This document shows positions 45,579-53,509 of a DNA stretch of 64,000 nt, piece after piece (positions within the stretch are counted from its first letter, which is position 1; each line of letters starts with the position of its first letter). The DNA is from Flavipsychrobacter sp. (lineage in GTDB: Bacteria > Bacteroidota > Bacteroidia > Chitinophagales > Chitinophagaceae): positions 124,001-188,000 of the forward strand of contig JAEUVX010000011.1 in NCBI GenBank assembly GCA_016786615.1, given 5' to 3'. Position numbers and translations under genes: made by a program. The notes under the pieces were generated by a model, which had not been told where the DNA came from, did not search any database, and was given only the letters and a program-made list of their open reading frames with translations.

Positions 45579-45642
45579 TTACAAGAAAAGGACAGGCATA
45601 CTTACAATGGCATTAGGGCAGATTACAAGCCTTTTCTTGTAA
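45579..45642. promoter_or_regulatory. Divergent regulatory gap with TTACAAG repeats
   Basis: TTACAAGAAAAGG (45579-45591) is the exact inverse of CCTTTTCTTGTAA (45630-45642), and a further TTACAAG lies at 45623-45629, so three half-sites occupy 64 bp. The last overlaps TAACTTTA, a plausible -7 element for the MerC/GDCCVxC gene. This looks like an operator cluster for a regulator not found in the element. Confidence 0.55.
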
Positions 45643-45651
45643 CTTTAAAGC

Positions 45652-46230
45652 ATGCGATTACAGGTTCATAAAATAAGTACAATTGCTTTATTCTTAACAG
45701 CTATGGCAACACCTTGTTGTTTCCCACTGTTTGGATTTGTACTTGCAGCTTTGGGTTTAGGGAGTTTTGAATTATTTGGTGGTTGGACAATGTGGGTATT
45801 CCTGGGCTTAGTATTAATATCCCTACTTGGATTATCTTTCTCATATCGTAAACATAGATGTACATGGCCTTTATTAGTAGCAGTACCAAGTGCAATCCTG
45901 ATATATTATAGTTATTTATTCATAGATGCCGAGTATTGGACTACGTTAATATATATTGGCATGTTTGGTTTATTAGTAGCTTCGGGAATAGATTATTACA
46001 GGATGAGATTACATAACAAAAATGCGATAATAGAGTTACAATCAATTATTACCTGTCCAATATGCGGACACAAAAAAGAAGAAACAATGCCTGTTGATGC
46101 TTGTCAATACTTTTATGAATGTGAAAGTTGTCATTCAAGGTTAAAGCCAAAAGAGGGGGATTGTTGTGTGTTTTGTAGTTATGGCACTGTGAAATGCCCG
46201 CCAATTCAATCAGGAGAAAAGTGCTGTTAA
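45652..46230 (+). CDS. MerC-like membrane domain fused to GDCCVxC domain
   Basis: 192 residues. Residues 1-120 have four membrane helices with the metal-binding Cys22-Cys23 pair in MATPCCFPLFG, as in the MerC mercury-uptake protein. Residues 132-192 form a small Cys-rich module: CPICGH (135,138), CQYFYECESCH (151,157,160), the GDCCVFC motif (Cys171, 172, 175), C182 and a terminal CC. GDCCVxC is a known small domain, sometimes a selenoprotein, that occurs with mercury transport genes. Here Cys is used at every position, with no in-frame TGA. Likely a mercury or thiophilic-metal handling protein. No merA is in the element. Confidence 0.82.
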   Translation: MRLQVHKISTIALFLTAMATPCCFPLFGFVLAALGLGSFELFGGWTMWVFLGLVLISLLGLSFSYRKHRCTWPLLVAVPSAILIYYSYLFIDAEYWTTLIYIGMFGLLVASGIDYYRMRLHNKNAIIELQSIITCPICGHKKEETMPVDACQYFYECESCHSRLKPKEGDCCVFCSYGTVKCPPIQSGEKCC

Positions 46231-46553
46231 TACCTTCCCCTTAGCATATCTGCATATCCATTTGGTAGGTTACAAAATTTCCCCACCTAAAATTATATCC
46301 CCATGTTCGTATATGCTTTAAGAGTACCCTTTGATATAAGCCCCGTACTTGATATTAAGTTGACAGTCCACCCACCCTTTTGTGGGGGGAAGTGCTGAAA
46401 CTGTAGTTTTCAAGTTGTCAAATCGGAATGAAAATGTAACAATAGGACATCTATTATACGCAGGTTATAAGGATTCATTACGGGTATGGTACACAAAAGT
46501 TACGCCAGTTACTATAACACCTCAACTTTTATTCTATTAACCCTCATGAGACT
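46231..46553. other. Intergenic stretch, nothing convincing
   Basis: 323 bp with no supported gene. A short G/C-rich hairpin-like run (CCACCC ... GGGGGG, about 46370-46392) and a CCTCAT/ATGAGG hairpin (46542-46561) are visible, but neither has a T tract that would make it a terminator. Confidence 0.5.
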
Positions 46554-46778
46554 TTATGAGGCACAGTAACTGTCATACCTTATTGTAGGTACCTTATACC
46601 CTTCATTCAAGTAGTTCCCATGTCTGTTGTACAGCCATTTCACTACATTGTTTGTGCTCGCCATGCTGAACCCATTGCTGCGTTCATGTAATTTGTTAGA
46701 CATAAGGCTGCCCTTATTTACATGCCTCACAAATCCCATTCTCTGTGTGTCATTTCGTATTGCATACTCCCATGCCAC
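46554..46778 (-). CDS. Doubtful 74-codon frame
   Basis: A leftward frame of 74 codons, 31 bp after the DUF2971 stop, on the same strand. It has no signal, membrane segment or motif that I can name. Its Asn/Ser/Tyr-rich composition does not resemble its neighbours. It is either a short cargo gene at the end of the DUF2971 unit or spurious. Confidence 0.25.
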   Translation of the reverse strand: MAWEYAIRNDTQRMGFVRHVNKGSLMSNKLHERSNGFSMASTNNVVKWLYNRHGNYLNEGYKVPTIRYDSYCAS

Positions 46779-46809
46779 CCCAGCAAGTGGGTACTCGCAG
46801 GTAGGCTCG

Positions 46810-47649
46810 CTAAATGAATTTCTCTACTAAGTCAAATGCAGGTTCACCCAATTCCATCCTACTTACAAACTTTAAATTGTAGCCAGCACTTTTGGCTATA
46901 GATAGGATATCATCAACATCTTTTTGAGGTGTATTAATCCCAAATGTTAAGCTGCATATTTGAGTTTTATCCAATGGTTGAATACTATATAAATCTCCAT
47001 CAACCTCAAATAACCCATCAGCATTAGATAGGTGAGTCCTTACCTCTTTCTCATAGCCCCATCTTTCCGATTTGGTATATACCCAATAAACAAGTGCCAA
47101 GCCCCCGACCATTTGATTGGTTGAAAACATTCTTATAGGTGTAATCTTATGAGTATAATTCACCCTCATGGTTAGGGATTGTTCATTTATACCAAATGTA
47201 GGCACTCTAATACCTATACATACACCTGAATGGCTCTTAGCATAGTGAGACCACATTAATATCTCATCTCTTATTTCGGAATAACATTGAATTAAAGAGT
47301 GTGTCCTTTCCTCTTCAAGTGTGTCGAAGTAAGTTTTTTGAAAATGTTGAATACTAATATTCTTGAGATACTCATCAATACCTTGAGGAGGAGGGTTATG
47401 TTGTAACACTGCACGAAGTCTAAATTCCATTTCTTCCTGAGTACACCCTATATCAATACATTTTCGGTTGAATTCAAAAGGGTCATTGAAATTGATAGGA
47501 GATGAATATCTAATACTACAGTTCCCAAGTATAGCCTTAGCAGCTTCTATAGTTGTGTATTTATACAATGCATCACCTTCATTATGGCGTTCAATACCTA
47601 ATGACTTAAGTGTAGCAATTAAGGATTGTTCAATCGTATTTAAATCCAT
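46810..47649 (-). CDS. DUF2971 family protein
   Basis: 279 residues. The N-terminal ALYKYTTIEAAKAILGN with RYSSPINFNDPFEF and the later EILMWSHYAKSHSGVCIGIRV are the DUF2971 hallmarks. The fold has been predicted to be enzymatic (possible NAD-glycohydrolase or ADP-ribosyl-like), though unproven. Members are scattered through mobile elements and defence islands, so an anti-phage role is plausible, not shown. Confidence 0.82.
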   Translation of the reverse strand: MDLNTIEQSLIATLKSLGIERHNEGDALYKYTTIEAAKAILGNCSIRYSSPINFNDPFEFNRKCIDIGCTQEEMEFRLRAVLQHNPPPQGIDEYLKNISIQHFQKTYFDTLEEERTHSLIQCYSEIRDEILMWSHYAKSHSGVCIGIRVPTFGINEQSLTMRVNYTHKITPIRMFSTNQMVGGLALVYWVYTKSERWGYEKEVRTHLSNADGLFEVDGDLYSIQPLDKTQICSLTFGINTPQKDVDDILSIAKSAGYNLKFVSRMELGEPAFDLVEKFI

Positions 47650-47830
47650 GAGAGAGTTATGTTGTATTTTCTTTACAGTACTACTAAACTATGTAGTTAT
47701 GTGCACAATCATTACATAGTTTGTATTGGTTTCTTTTGAGACGGACTACCTCTCTATAATATCAAAGTCCCCTGAAAAGAAATGTTTTTTTATTCAATTT
47801 ATATGTAACTTTAATGTATAACACTGTTGT

Positions 47831-48253
47831 ATGACAACATTAGATTTTATCAGAAACAACCATCTTAAAGTAGGAGATAAGCTCGTTAGGGAAAAGGGCA
47901 TACTTTCTAAGCATCATGGTATATATGTAGGCATTCATAATGGGCAGCCATTAGTAGCTGAAAACCAAGTTGGTCATGGGGTGCATTATATAACCCTAAG
48001 TAACTTTTTGAAGCATGACTATAGGAACATAACTCGTATAGAGAAGTTTCCGAGAAGTGACTACCATAGGCAACAGGTTGTTTCACATATCAACAGCTAT
48101 GTTGGTACCCCCTATGATGTTTTAACCTTTAACTGTGAGCACTTTGCTAACCTTATTCAATATGGTAGGGCTGAAAGTAAACAAGCAATAACAGCCTTAG
48201 CTGCAACTCTTATAGGATTAATAATAGTAGGTACCTATATGAGTAGCCAGTAA
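47831..48253 (+). CDS. LRAT-domain protein with C-terminal membrane helix
   Basis: 140 residues. The LRAT/NlpC-P60-like fold is visible: first His in ILSKHHGIYVG (His28/29) and the nucleophile Cys102 in TFNCEHFANLI. GVHYITLSNFL and VGTPYDVL fit between. Residues about 120-137 (ITALAATLIGLIIVGTYM) form a membrane helix, so it is a tail-anchored enzyme. Eukaryotic relatives are acyltransferases or phospholipases; the bacterial substrate is unknown. A TAACTTTA -7-like element is at 47808-47815. Confidence 0.82.
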   Translation: MTTLDFIRNNHLKVGDKLVREKGILSKHHGIYVGIHNGQPLVAENQVGHGVHYITLSNFLKHDYRNITRIEKFPRSDYHRQQVVSHINSYVGTPYDVLTFNCEHFANLIQYGRAESKQAITALAATLIGLIIVGTYMSSQ

Positions 48254-48355
48254 CCTATTACCATTATGGTATGCAAAACTGCAGATGATAATGAGTATAG
48301 GGTGTGGGTAGATATTAGATAGATATTATATTTTATAACTTAGGGTGTATTTGTT

Positions 48356-48375
48356 ACTTGTACATGGCTTGTACA
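48356..48375 (+). promoter_or_regulatory. Putative right arm-type integrase sites
   Basis: Two direct copies of CTTGTACA (as ACTTGTACA at 48356 and GCTTGTACA at 48367), 11 bp apart. They match the left pair in motif, spacing and orientation, 40 bp inside the right repeat. Confidence 0.62.
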
Positions 48376-48414
48376 TAGTGGTATTGTAGAGATTGAAATG
48401 GTTGATATTATTGG

Positions 48415-48482
48415 TAGCTCAGTTGGTTAGAGCACCTGACTCATAATCAGGGGGTCCTAGGTTCAAGTCCTAGTGGGACCAC
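48415..48482 (+). repeat. Right attachment-site copy (truncated tRNA remnant)
   Basis: 68 bp identical to the left copy. The bases before it (TTATTGG) cannot pair with TGGGACC, so no acceptor stem forms and this is not a working tRNA. Confidence 0.9.
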
Positions 48483-48489
48483 AACCTTT

Positions 48490-48522
48490 AAAGAACCGGC
48501 CTCTAAGCCGGTTCTTTCTTTT
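48490..48522 (+). terminator. Original host terminator of the tRNA
   Basis: AAAGAACCGGC, loop CTCTAA, GCCGGTTCTTT, then CTTTTT. Before integration it would have followed the tRNA directly. Confidence 0.82.
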
Positions 48523-48635
48523 TCAACTCGTTTCTATTCTTTTCTGCTGTAAGAATTATATTGAATTTATCATTTCAGATATTTTCTGATTTAAACTGAA
48601 TGTGTAACTATGTACTATCAAAATTACATAAGACA

Positions 48636-50549
48636 ATGTCGTATCCGTATCAGATAAAAACTAAAGAGCAGTACCATGCCGCATGGAATAAAAGTATGGA
48701 AGACCCTGAAGGATACTGGGCAGAGGTTGCATCCTCTTTCCTTTGGAGGAAAAGATGGGATACTGTATTGGAATGGAATTTTAAAGACCCCGATATAAAA
48801 TGGTTTAAAGGAGGTAAGCTAAACATTACGGAAAACTGTCTGGACAGGCATCTCGGCACACTTGGGAATAAACCCGCACTGATATGGGAACCCAATGACC
48901 CTGAAGAACATCACCGTGTTATCTCCTATCGCGATTTGCACCATAAAGTAATGCAGTTTGCTAATGTGCTGAAGAACAATGGTGTAAAAAAAGGAGACAG
49001 GGTATGTATATATATGGGAATGGCACCGGAGCTTGCTATCGCAGTGCTGGCATGTGCACGTATCGGGGCCGTACATTCAGTAATATTTGGTGGCTTTAGC
49101 GCACAGAGCATAGCAGACAGACTGCAAGATGCACAGGCAGAATATATTGTGACTTGCGACGGCGCATATCGTGGCAATAAAGAAATACCACTGAAATCTG
49201 TAATAGATGATGCATTGGTACAATGTCGTTTTGTAAAAAAAGTAATTGTACTGACACGTACCCGCACCCCAATCAGCATGCTGAAAGGACGCGACTTATG
49301 GTGGGAAGATGAAATAAAAAAAGTAGAAACAATGGGAAACCCCTATTGCCCTGCGGAAGAAATGGATGCTGAAGACCCACTATTTATCCTATACACTTCC
49401 GGTTCAACAGGTAAGCCTAAAGGTGTAGTACATACATGTGGTGGTTACATGGTATATACAACCTATTCATTTGTAAACGTGTTTCAATATACCCCGGGTG
49501 ACATACATTTCTGTACTGCTGATATTGGTTGGATAACAGGACATAGTTATATTCTGTATGGCCCGTTAGGGGCAGGTGCAACGTCGCTGATGTTTGAGGG
49601 AGTGCCTACTTGGCCTGATGCAGGACGTTTCTGGAATATTGTAGATAAGTATCGGGTAAACATACTTTACACTGCCCCTACTGCTATCCGCAGTCTGATG
49701 GGTTATGGATTGGGCCCTGTACATGGACACGACCTCAGTAGCTTGAAAGTATTAGGTTCAGTTGGCGAGCCTATAAACGAAGAAGCATGGCATTGGTTTG
49801 ACGAAAACATTGGCAAAGGCCGATGCCCAATTGTAGATACATGGTGGCAAACTGAAACAGGCGGCATCATGATATCGAACATGGCAGGAGTAACACCTGC
49901 TAAACCATCTTATGCTACTTTGCCATTACCGGGCATACAACCAATACTTGTAGATGAGAATGGCAATGAAATAACCGGCAATGATGTAAGTGGCAACCTG
50001 TGTATTAAACATCCTTGGCCTTCTGTTATCCGTACTACCTATGGCGATCATGAAAGATGCCGTACCAACTACTTTGCTACATATCCCAACCTGTACTTTA
50101 CCGGAGATGGTTGTTACAGAGACGAAAATGGCAATTACAGAATTACAGGCCGTGTAGATGATGTACTGAATGTTAGCGGGCATCGTATAGGTACTGCCGA
50201 GGTTGAAAATGCCATCAACATGCACGCAGGTGTTGTAGAAAGTGCTGTTGTAGGTTATCCGCACGATATTAAAGGGCAAGGCATCTACGCTTATATAGTG
50301 TACAGCAATACACACGGCGATGAAAACCTCACTCGTCAGGATATAATGCAGACAGTTACCCGCATCATTGGCGCTATTGCCAAGCCTGATAAAATACAGT
50401 TCGTGACAGGCTTGCCGAAAACACGCAGTGGTAAAATTATGCGGCGTATCCTCCGCAAAATAGCAGAGGGCGAAACAGACAATCTTGGCGATACAAGCAC
50501 ACTGTTAGACCCGGGTGTAGTTGATGAAATTAAAAATGGGAAGATTTAA
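48636..50549 (+). CDS. acs: Acetyl-CoA synthetase
   Basis: 637 residues from the ATG at 48636, which gives the usual MSYPYQIKTKEQYHAAW; an upstream in-frame ATG adds 12 unusual residues. ANL-superfamily enzyme: acetate + ATP + CoA to acetyl-CoA via acetyl-AMP. Motifs: YTSGSTGKPKGVVHT (A3), GWITGHSYILYGPLG, DTWWQTETGG (A5), and PKTRSGKIMRRILRKIA, where the Lys near residue 600 is acetylation-regulated in relatives. Length is normal. Propionyl-CoA synthetase cannot be fully excluded. Confidence 0.95.
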   Translation: MSYPYQIKTKEQYHAAWNKSMEDPEGYWAEVASSFLWRKRWDTVLEWNFKDPDIKWFKGGKLNITENCLDRHLGTLGNKPALIWEPNDPEEHHRVISYRDLHHKVMQFANVLKNNGVKKGDRVCIYMGMAPELAIAVLACARIGAVHSVIFGGFSAQSIADRLQDAQAEYIVTCDGAYRGNKEIPLKSVIDDALVQCRFVKKVIVLTRTRTPISMLKGRDLWWEDEIKKVETMGNPYCPAEEMDAEDPLFILYTSGSTGKPKGVVHTCGGYMVYTTYSFVNVFQYTPGDIHFCTADIGWITGHSYILYGPLGAGATSLMFEGVPTWPDAGRFWNIVDKYRVNILYTAPTAIRSLMGYGLGPVHGHDLSSLKVLGSVGEPINEEAWHWFDENIGKGRCPIVDTWWQTETGGIMISNMAGVTPAKPSYATLPLPGIQPILVDENGNEITGNDVSGNLCIKHPWPSVIRTTYGDHERCRTNYFATYPNLYFTGDGCYRDENGNYRITGRVDDVLNVSGHRIGTAEVENAINMHAGVVESAVVGYPHDIKGQGIYAYIVYSNTHGDENLTRQDIMQTVTRIIGAIAKPDKIQFVTGLPKTRSGKIMRRILRKIAEGETDNLGDTSTLLDPGVVDEIKNGKI

Positions 50550-50570
50550 TACTGTTATATCATTAGCCTG

Positions 50571-50600
50571 AAGGATTACATATTCTGTAATCCTTTTTTT
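50571..50600 (+). terminator. Terminator of acs
   Basis: AAGGATTACA, loop TATTC, TGTAATCCTT followed by five T. Confidence 0.85.
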
Positions 50601-50611
50601 ATTTTACCAAT

Positions 50612-51523
50612 ATGCGATATTGGCTTTTATTGCTTCTGCTAACACTTTCGACATATTCTAATGCACAAAGAGCATATATACTAGTGCTTGGTACAGCACA
50701 AGATGGTGGTTACCCTCATCTTGGTTGTAAAAAACCTTGCTGCGAAAAGGCTTGGAATAACCCGAGTAACAAACGCTTCGTAGTAAGCCTTGCATTAATC
50801 GATTCTCAAAGCAATAAATGGTGGCTGTTTGAGGCCACTCCAGATATCAAAGAACAATTGCAGTACTTTAAAAAAATCACCAAAGGAAAGTACCATTACC
50901 TACCTGAAGGCATCTTCATTACACATGCGCATATCGGTCACTATACCGGCCTCATGCAATTAGGAAGAGAAGTCATGGGGGCAAAAGACATTACAGTATA
51001 TGCCATGCCCAAAATGAAACATTATCTTGAAAACAATGGTCCTTGGAGTCAATTGGTCGCATTGCACAACATCAGCATTCATGCAATACAGAATAATGAG
51101 AATATAATACCGGTAAATGGTATCAGTGTCACTCCGTTTATCGTACCGCATCGCGATGAATATTCAGAAACAGTCGGTTTTAATATCAATACAACAAACA
51201 AACGCTATTTATTTATTCCGGATATAGACAAATGGGGAAAATGGGAGAAAAATATCATCGAAGAAGTGAAGGGTATTGATTATGCCTTCATCGATGCCAC
51301 ATTCTACAACGAAGCAGAATTGCCGGGAAAGCACATGGATGAAGTACCACATCCTTTTGTTGCAGAAACAATGAAATTATTTAAGGACGAAACTATCACA
51401 ACAAAAAGCAAAATTCATTTCATACACATCAACCATACAAACCCGCTGCTGTGGCAACGCAGCTTGCAGGATTCTATATTAAAACAACATTTTAATATCG
51501 CAATACAAGGAAAACAATATTAA
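50612..51523 (+). CDS. PqqB-like metallo-beta-lactamase-fold protein, exported
   Basis: 303 residues with a signal peptide (ending YSNAQ). The MBL fold is clear: LVLGTAQDGGYPHLGC opening, FITHAHIGHYTGLMQLGRE for the metal site, VPHRDEYSETVGF, FIPDIDKWGKW and HFIHINHTNPL. The metal motif is H-A-H-I-G-H, with Gly replacing the Asp of HxHxDH, as in the PqqB-like class, so the dinuclear site is altered. No pqq biosynthetic genes are in the window, so a PQQ role is unlikely. A hydrolase of unknown substrate. Confidence 0.82.
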   Translation: MRYWLLLLLLTLSTYSNAQRAYILVLGTAQDGGYPHLGCKKPCCEKAWNNPSNKRFVVSLALIDSQSNKWWLFEATPDIKEQLQYFKKITKGKYHYLPEGIFITHAHIGHYTGLMQLGREVMGAKDITVYAMPKMKHYLENNGPWSQLVALHNISIHAIQNNENIIPVNGISVTPFIVPHRDEYSETVGFNINTTNKRYLFIPDIDKWGKWEKNIIEEVKGIDYAFIDATFYNEAELPGKHMDEVPHPFVAETMKLFKDETITTKSKIHFIHINHTNPLLWQRSLQDSILKQHFNIAIQGKQY

Positions 51524-51548
51524 AAAAAGGGGCTTAATAGCCCCTTAT
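51522..51548 (-). terminator. Terminator of dnaJ
   Basis: Read leftward: AAGGGGCT, loop ATTA, AGCCCCTT, then TTTTT. It also ends the convergent MBL gene. Confidence 0.82.
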
Positions 51549-51552
51549 ATCT

Positions 51553-52728
51553 TTAACTGAATGCATCTTTCAGTTTATCAAAAAAACCACGTTCTTCTTT
51601 TGTCTTTTCCGCATCCGGACCAGGCTTGAAGTTGTTGGAGTTTTTCAGCTTCTCCAATATATTACGTTCTTCATCCGTCAGGTTTTGCGGCGACCATGCA
51701 TTTACTTCTACCAACTGGTCTCCTTTTTCATAAGACTGAAAAGCAGGGAAGCCCTTTCCTTTCAACCTGAATATTTTACCACTTTGTGTACCTGCCGGTA
51801 TTTTGATTTTTGCTTTACCATCAATAGTCGGCACTTCTACCTGTGTACCCAATACTACCTCAGGGAATGAAAGATGCAGATGGTATATTACATCCAATTC
51901 ATTGCGCCTTAGTTGAGGGTGTTTTTCTTCTTCTATCAGTATCAGTAAATCGCCGTTAGGCCCGCCACGTTCCCCTGCATTACCGGCACCACCCATACTC
52001 AGCTGCATTCCATCCTGTACACCTGCAGGTATATCAAGGTTTATTGTTTCTTCTCCATACACACGTCCTTCACCTTTACAGCTTCCGCATTTAGATGTTA
52101 TCTGTGTACCCTCGCCATTACATGTAGGACAGGTGGTGACAGTTTGCATTTGCCCCAGAAATGTTTGCGTAACTTTCCTTACCTGTCCGCTACCACCACA
52201 GCTACCACAGGTTTGTACCGAGCTTTTATCTTTTGCACCACTACCAGTACAGGTATTACATGGTACATATTTTTTAACCTTTATCTTTTTATTTGCTCCG
52301 TTTGCAATTTCTGCATAGCTCATTTTCAGCTTCACACGCAAGTTGGCTCCACGAGAGCCTTGCCTGCGTCCGCCGCCACCTCTTTGGCCACCACCACCAA
52401 AGAAACTGCCAAACATATCATCACCAAAAATATCACCGAAGTTTTGGAAGATATCTTCCATGCGCATACCACCAGGGCCACCATAACCACCACTTGCTGC
52501 ACCACCCATACCGGCATGGCCAAAACGGTCGTACTGTGCTTTTTTATCCGTGTTGCTTAGCACATCATACGCTTCAGCTGCTTCTTTAAACTTTTCTTCC
52601 GCTGCTTTATCTCCGGGGTTACGGTCTGGGTGGTACTGCATGGCTATCTTGCGATATGCCTTTTTTATCTCATCGGCACTCGCAGATTTAGATACACCCA
52701 ATACCTCGTAATAGTCTCTTTTTGCCAT
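51553..52728 (-). CDS. dnaJ: Molecular chaperone DnaJ
   Basis: 391 residues. J domain with HPD in [18 protein letters not shown], a Gly/Phe-rich region (residues 75-125), then four zinc motifs [24 protein letters not shown] and CGSCKGEG, and C-terminal substrate-binding domains. Type I DnaJ, partner of DnaK. It follows grpE on the same strand with a 53-bp gap. Confidence 0.98.
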   Translation of the reverse strand: MAKRDYYEVLGVSKSASADEIKKAYRKIAMQYHPDRNPGDKAAEEKFKEAAEAYDVLSNTDKKAQYDRFGHAGMGGAASGGYGGPGGMRMEDIFQNFGDIFGDDMFGSFFGGGGQRGGGGRRQGSRGANLRVKLKMSYAEIANGANKKIKVKKYVPCNTCTGSGAKDKSSVQTCGSCGGSGQVRKVTQTFLGQMQTVTTCPTCNGEGTQITSKCGSCKGEGRVYGEETINLDIPAGVQDGMQLSMGGAGNAGERGGPNGDLLILIEEEKHPQLRRNELDVIYHLHLSFPEVVLGTQVEVPTIDGKAKIKIPAGTQSGKIFRLKGKGFPAFQSYEKGDQLVEVNAWSPQNLTDEERNILEKLKNSNNFKPGPDAEKTKEERGFFDKLKDAFS

Positions 52729-52781
52729 ATTTTTTCTTAGTCATTAGCTGCCGGAAACTGATTTCCGGTCAGCAATTCAAT

Positions 52782-53408
52782 TTATTTACCAACCACCACT
52801 TTCGCAAAGCGAATCAACTTATCATTCAGGTAATATCCTGACTGTACTTCATCTATTACCTTACCAATCATATTTTCGTTAGGCGCAGGTATTTCTGTTA
52901 TTGCCTCGTGAAGGTCTGCATCAAATGGCTGATTTACAGCTTCCATCTTCTTCAGCCCTTTATGCTGCAATACAGATTGCAGCTTGTTGAAAACAAGGTA
53001 AATGCCTTCTTTAATCTGAGACAAATCATCCGATGTTTCCATTTGTTTCTGAGCACGTTCACTATCATCCAATACATCCAGCAATGACTGAATTACATCC
53101 TTCCCTGCCGTCTGAATCAATTCCACACGTTCTTTTGCATTGCGTTTGCGGAAATTATCAAACTCTGCAACAAGGCGTATGTATTTGTCTTTCGCTTCTT
53201 CCAACTCAGCCCTTAATTTTTCCATCTCGCTTTCTTCACCCACTTCATCATCAAGGTGCTGCATGCCGTTTACGCTATCGTCGGCATTAAGACTGGCAGC
53301 AAGGTTTTCCTCATTTATATCTGCTGACATGTTGTCGGCATTTCCATTCATTACCTGCTCTTTTTCAGACGTATGCTCACTCATTGGTTTCTTCTTTTTA
53401 AAAAACAT
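52782..53408 (-). CDS. grpE: Nucleotide exchange factor GrpE
   Basis: 208 residues. The N-terminal 60 residues are disordered and acidic; then a long coiled coil (EEAKDKYIRLVAEFDNFRKR), a helical bundle and the beta-wing with EAVNQPFDADLHEAI and the typical VQSGYYLNDKLIRFAKVVVGK end. It releases ADP from DnaK. A TATTTTTG -7 element at 53413-53420 lies four bases before the ATG. No hspR/hrcA site seen. The operon is grpE-dnaJ; dnaK lies elsewhere. Confidence 0.97.
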   Translation of the reverse strand: MFFKKKKPMSEHTSEKEQVMNGNADNMSADINEENLAASLNADDSVNGMQHLDDEVGEESEMEKLRAELEEAKDKYIRLVAEFDNFRKRNAKERVELIQTAGKDVIQSLLDVLDDSERAQKQMETSDDLSQIKEGIYLVFNKLQSVLQHKGLKKMEAVNQPFDADLHEAITEIPAPNENMIGKVIDEVQSGYYLNDKLIRFAKVVVGK

Positions 53409-53412
53409 TGTG

Positions 53413-53420
53413 CAAAAATA
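53413..53420 (-). promoter_or_regulatory. -7 element TATTTTTG of grpE-dnaJ
   Basis: Read leftward, TATTTTTGCACAATG: the ATG follows the element after four bases, so the message is predicted near-leaderless. It is a housekeeping-type element, not a visible heat-shock promoter. Confidence 0.6.
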
Positions 53421-53509
53421 GCTTCAATTATTTTGCCACAGCTGCAATATGGGACAAATTGTCGCACCAAAGTGGTACAGATTTGCCATTTTGTATTATA
53501 ATGTTAGTA

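Larger units (their letters stand above)
41131..48482 (+). mobile_element. Integrated element of about 7.3 kb in a tRNA gene
   Basis: Bounded by two identical 68-bp copies of the tRNA body (41131-41198 and 48415-48482), with a tyrosine recombinase reading inward next to the left copy. Contents in order: integrase, XRE repressor, small secreted protein, polymerase-like protein, one-helix membrane protein, MerC/GDCCVxC fusion, a doubtful 74-codon frame, DUF2971 and LRAT-domain protein. Paired CTTGTAC motifs near both ends look like integrase arm sites. There is no relaxase, portal, capsid or terminase gene, so it is not a standard ICE or prophage. It may be a phage satellite or an integrative replicon. 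Confidence 0.88.

Noticed and set aside
48411..48482. Second tRNA-like sequence as a functional tRNA
   Set aside because: The upstream seven bases cannot pair with the 3' acceptor strand, so no acceptor stem forms. It is the right attachment-site remnant.
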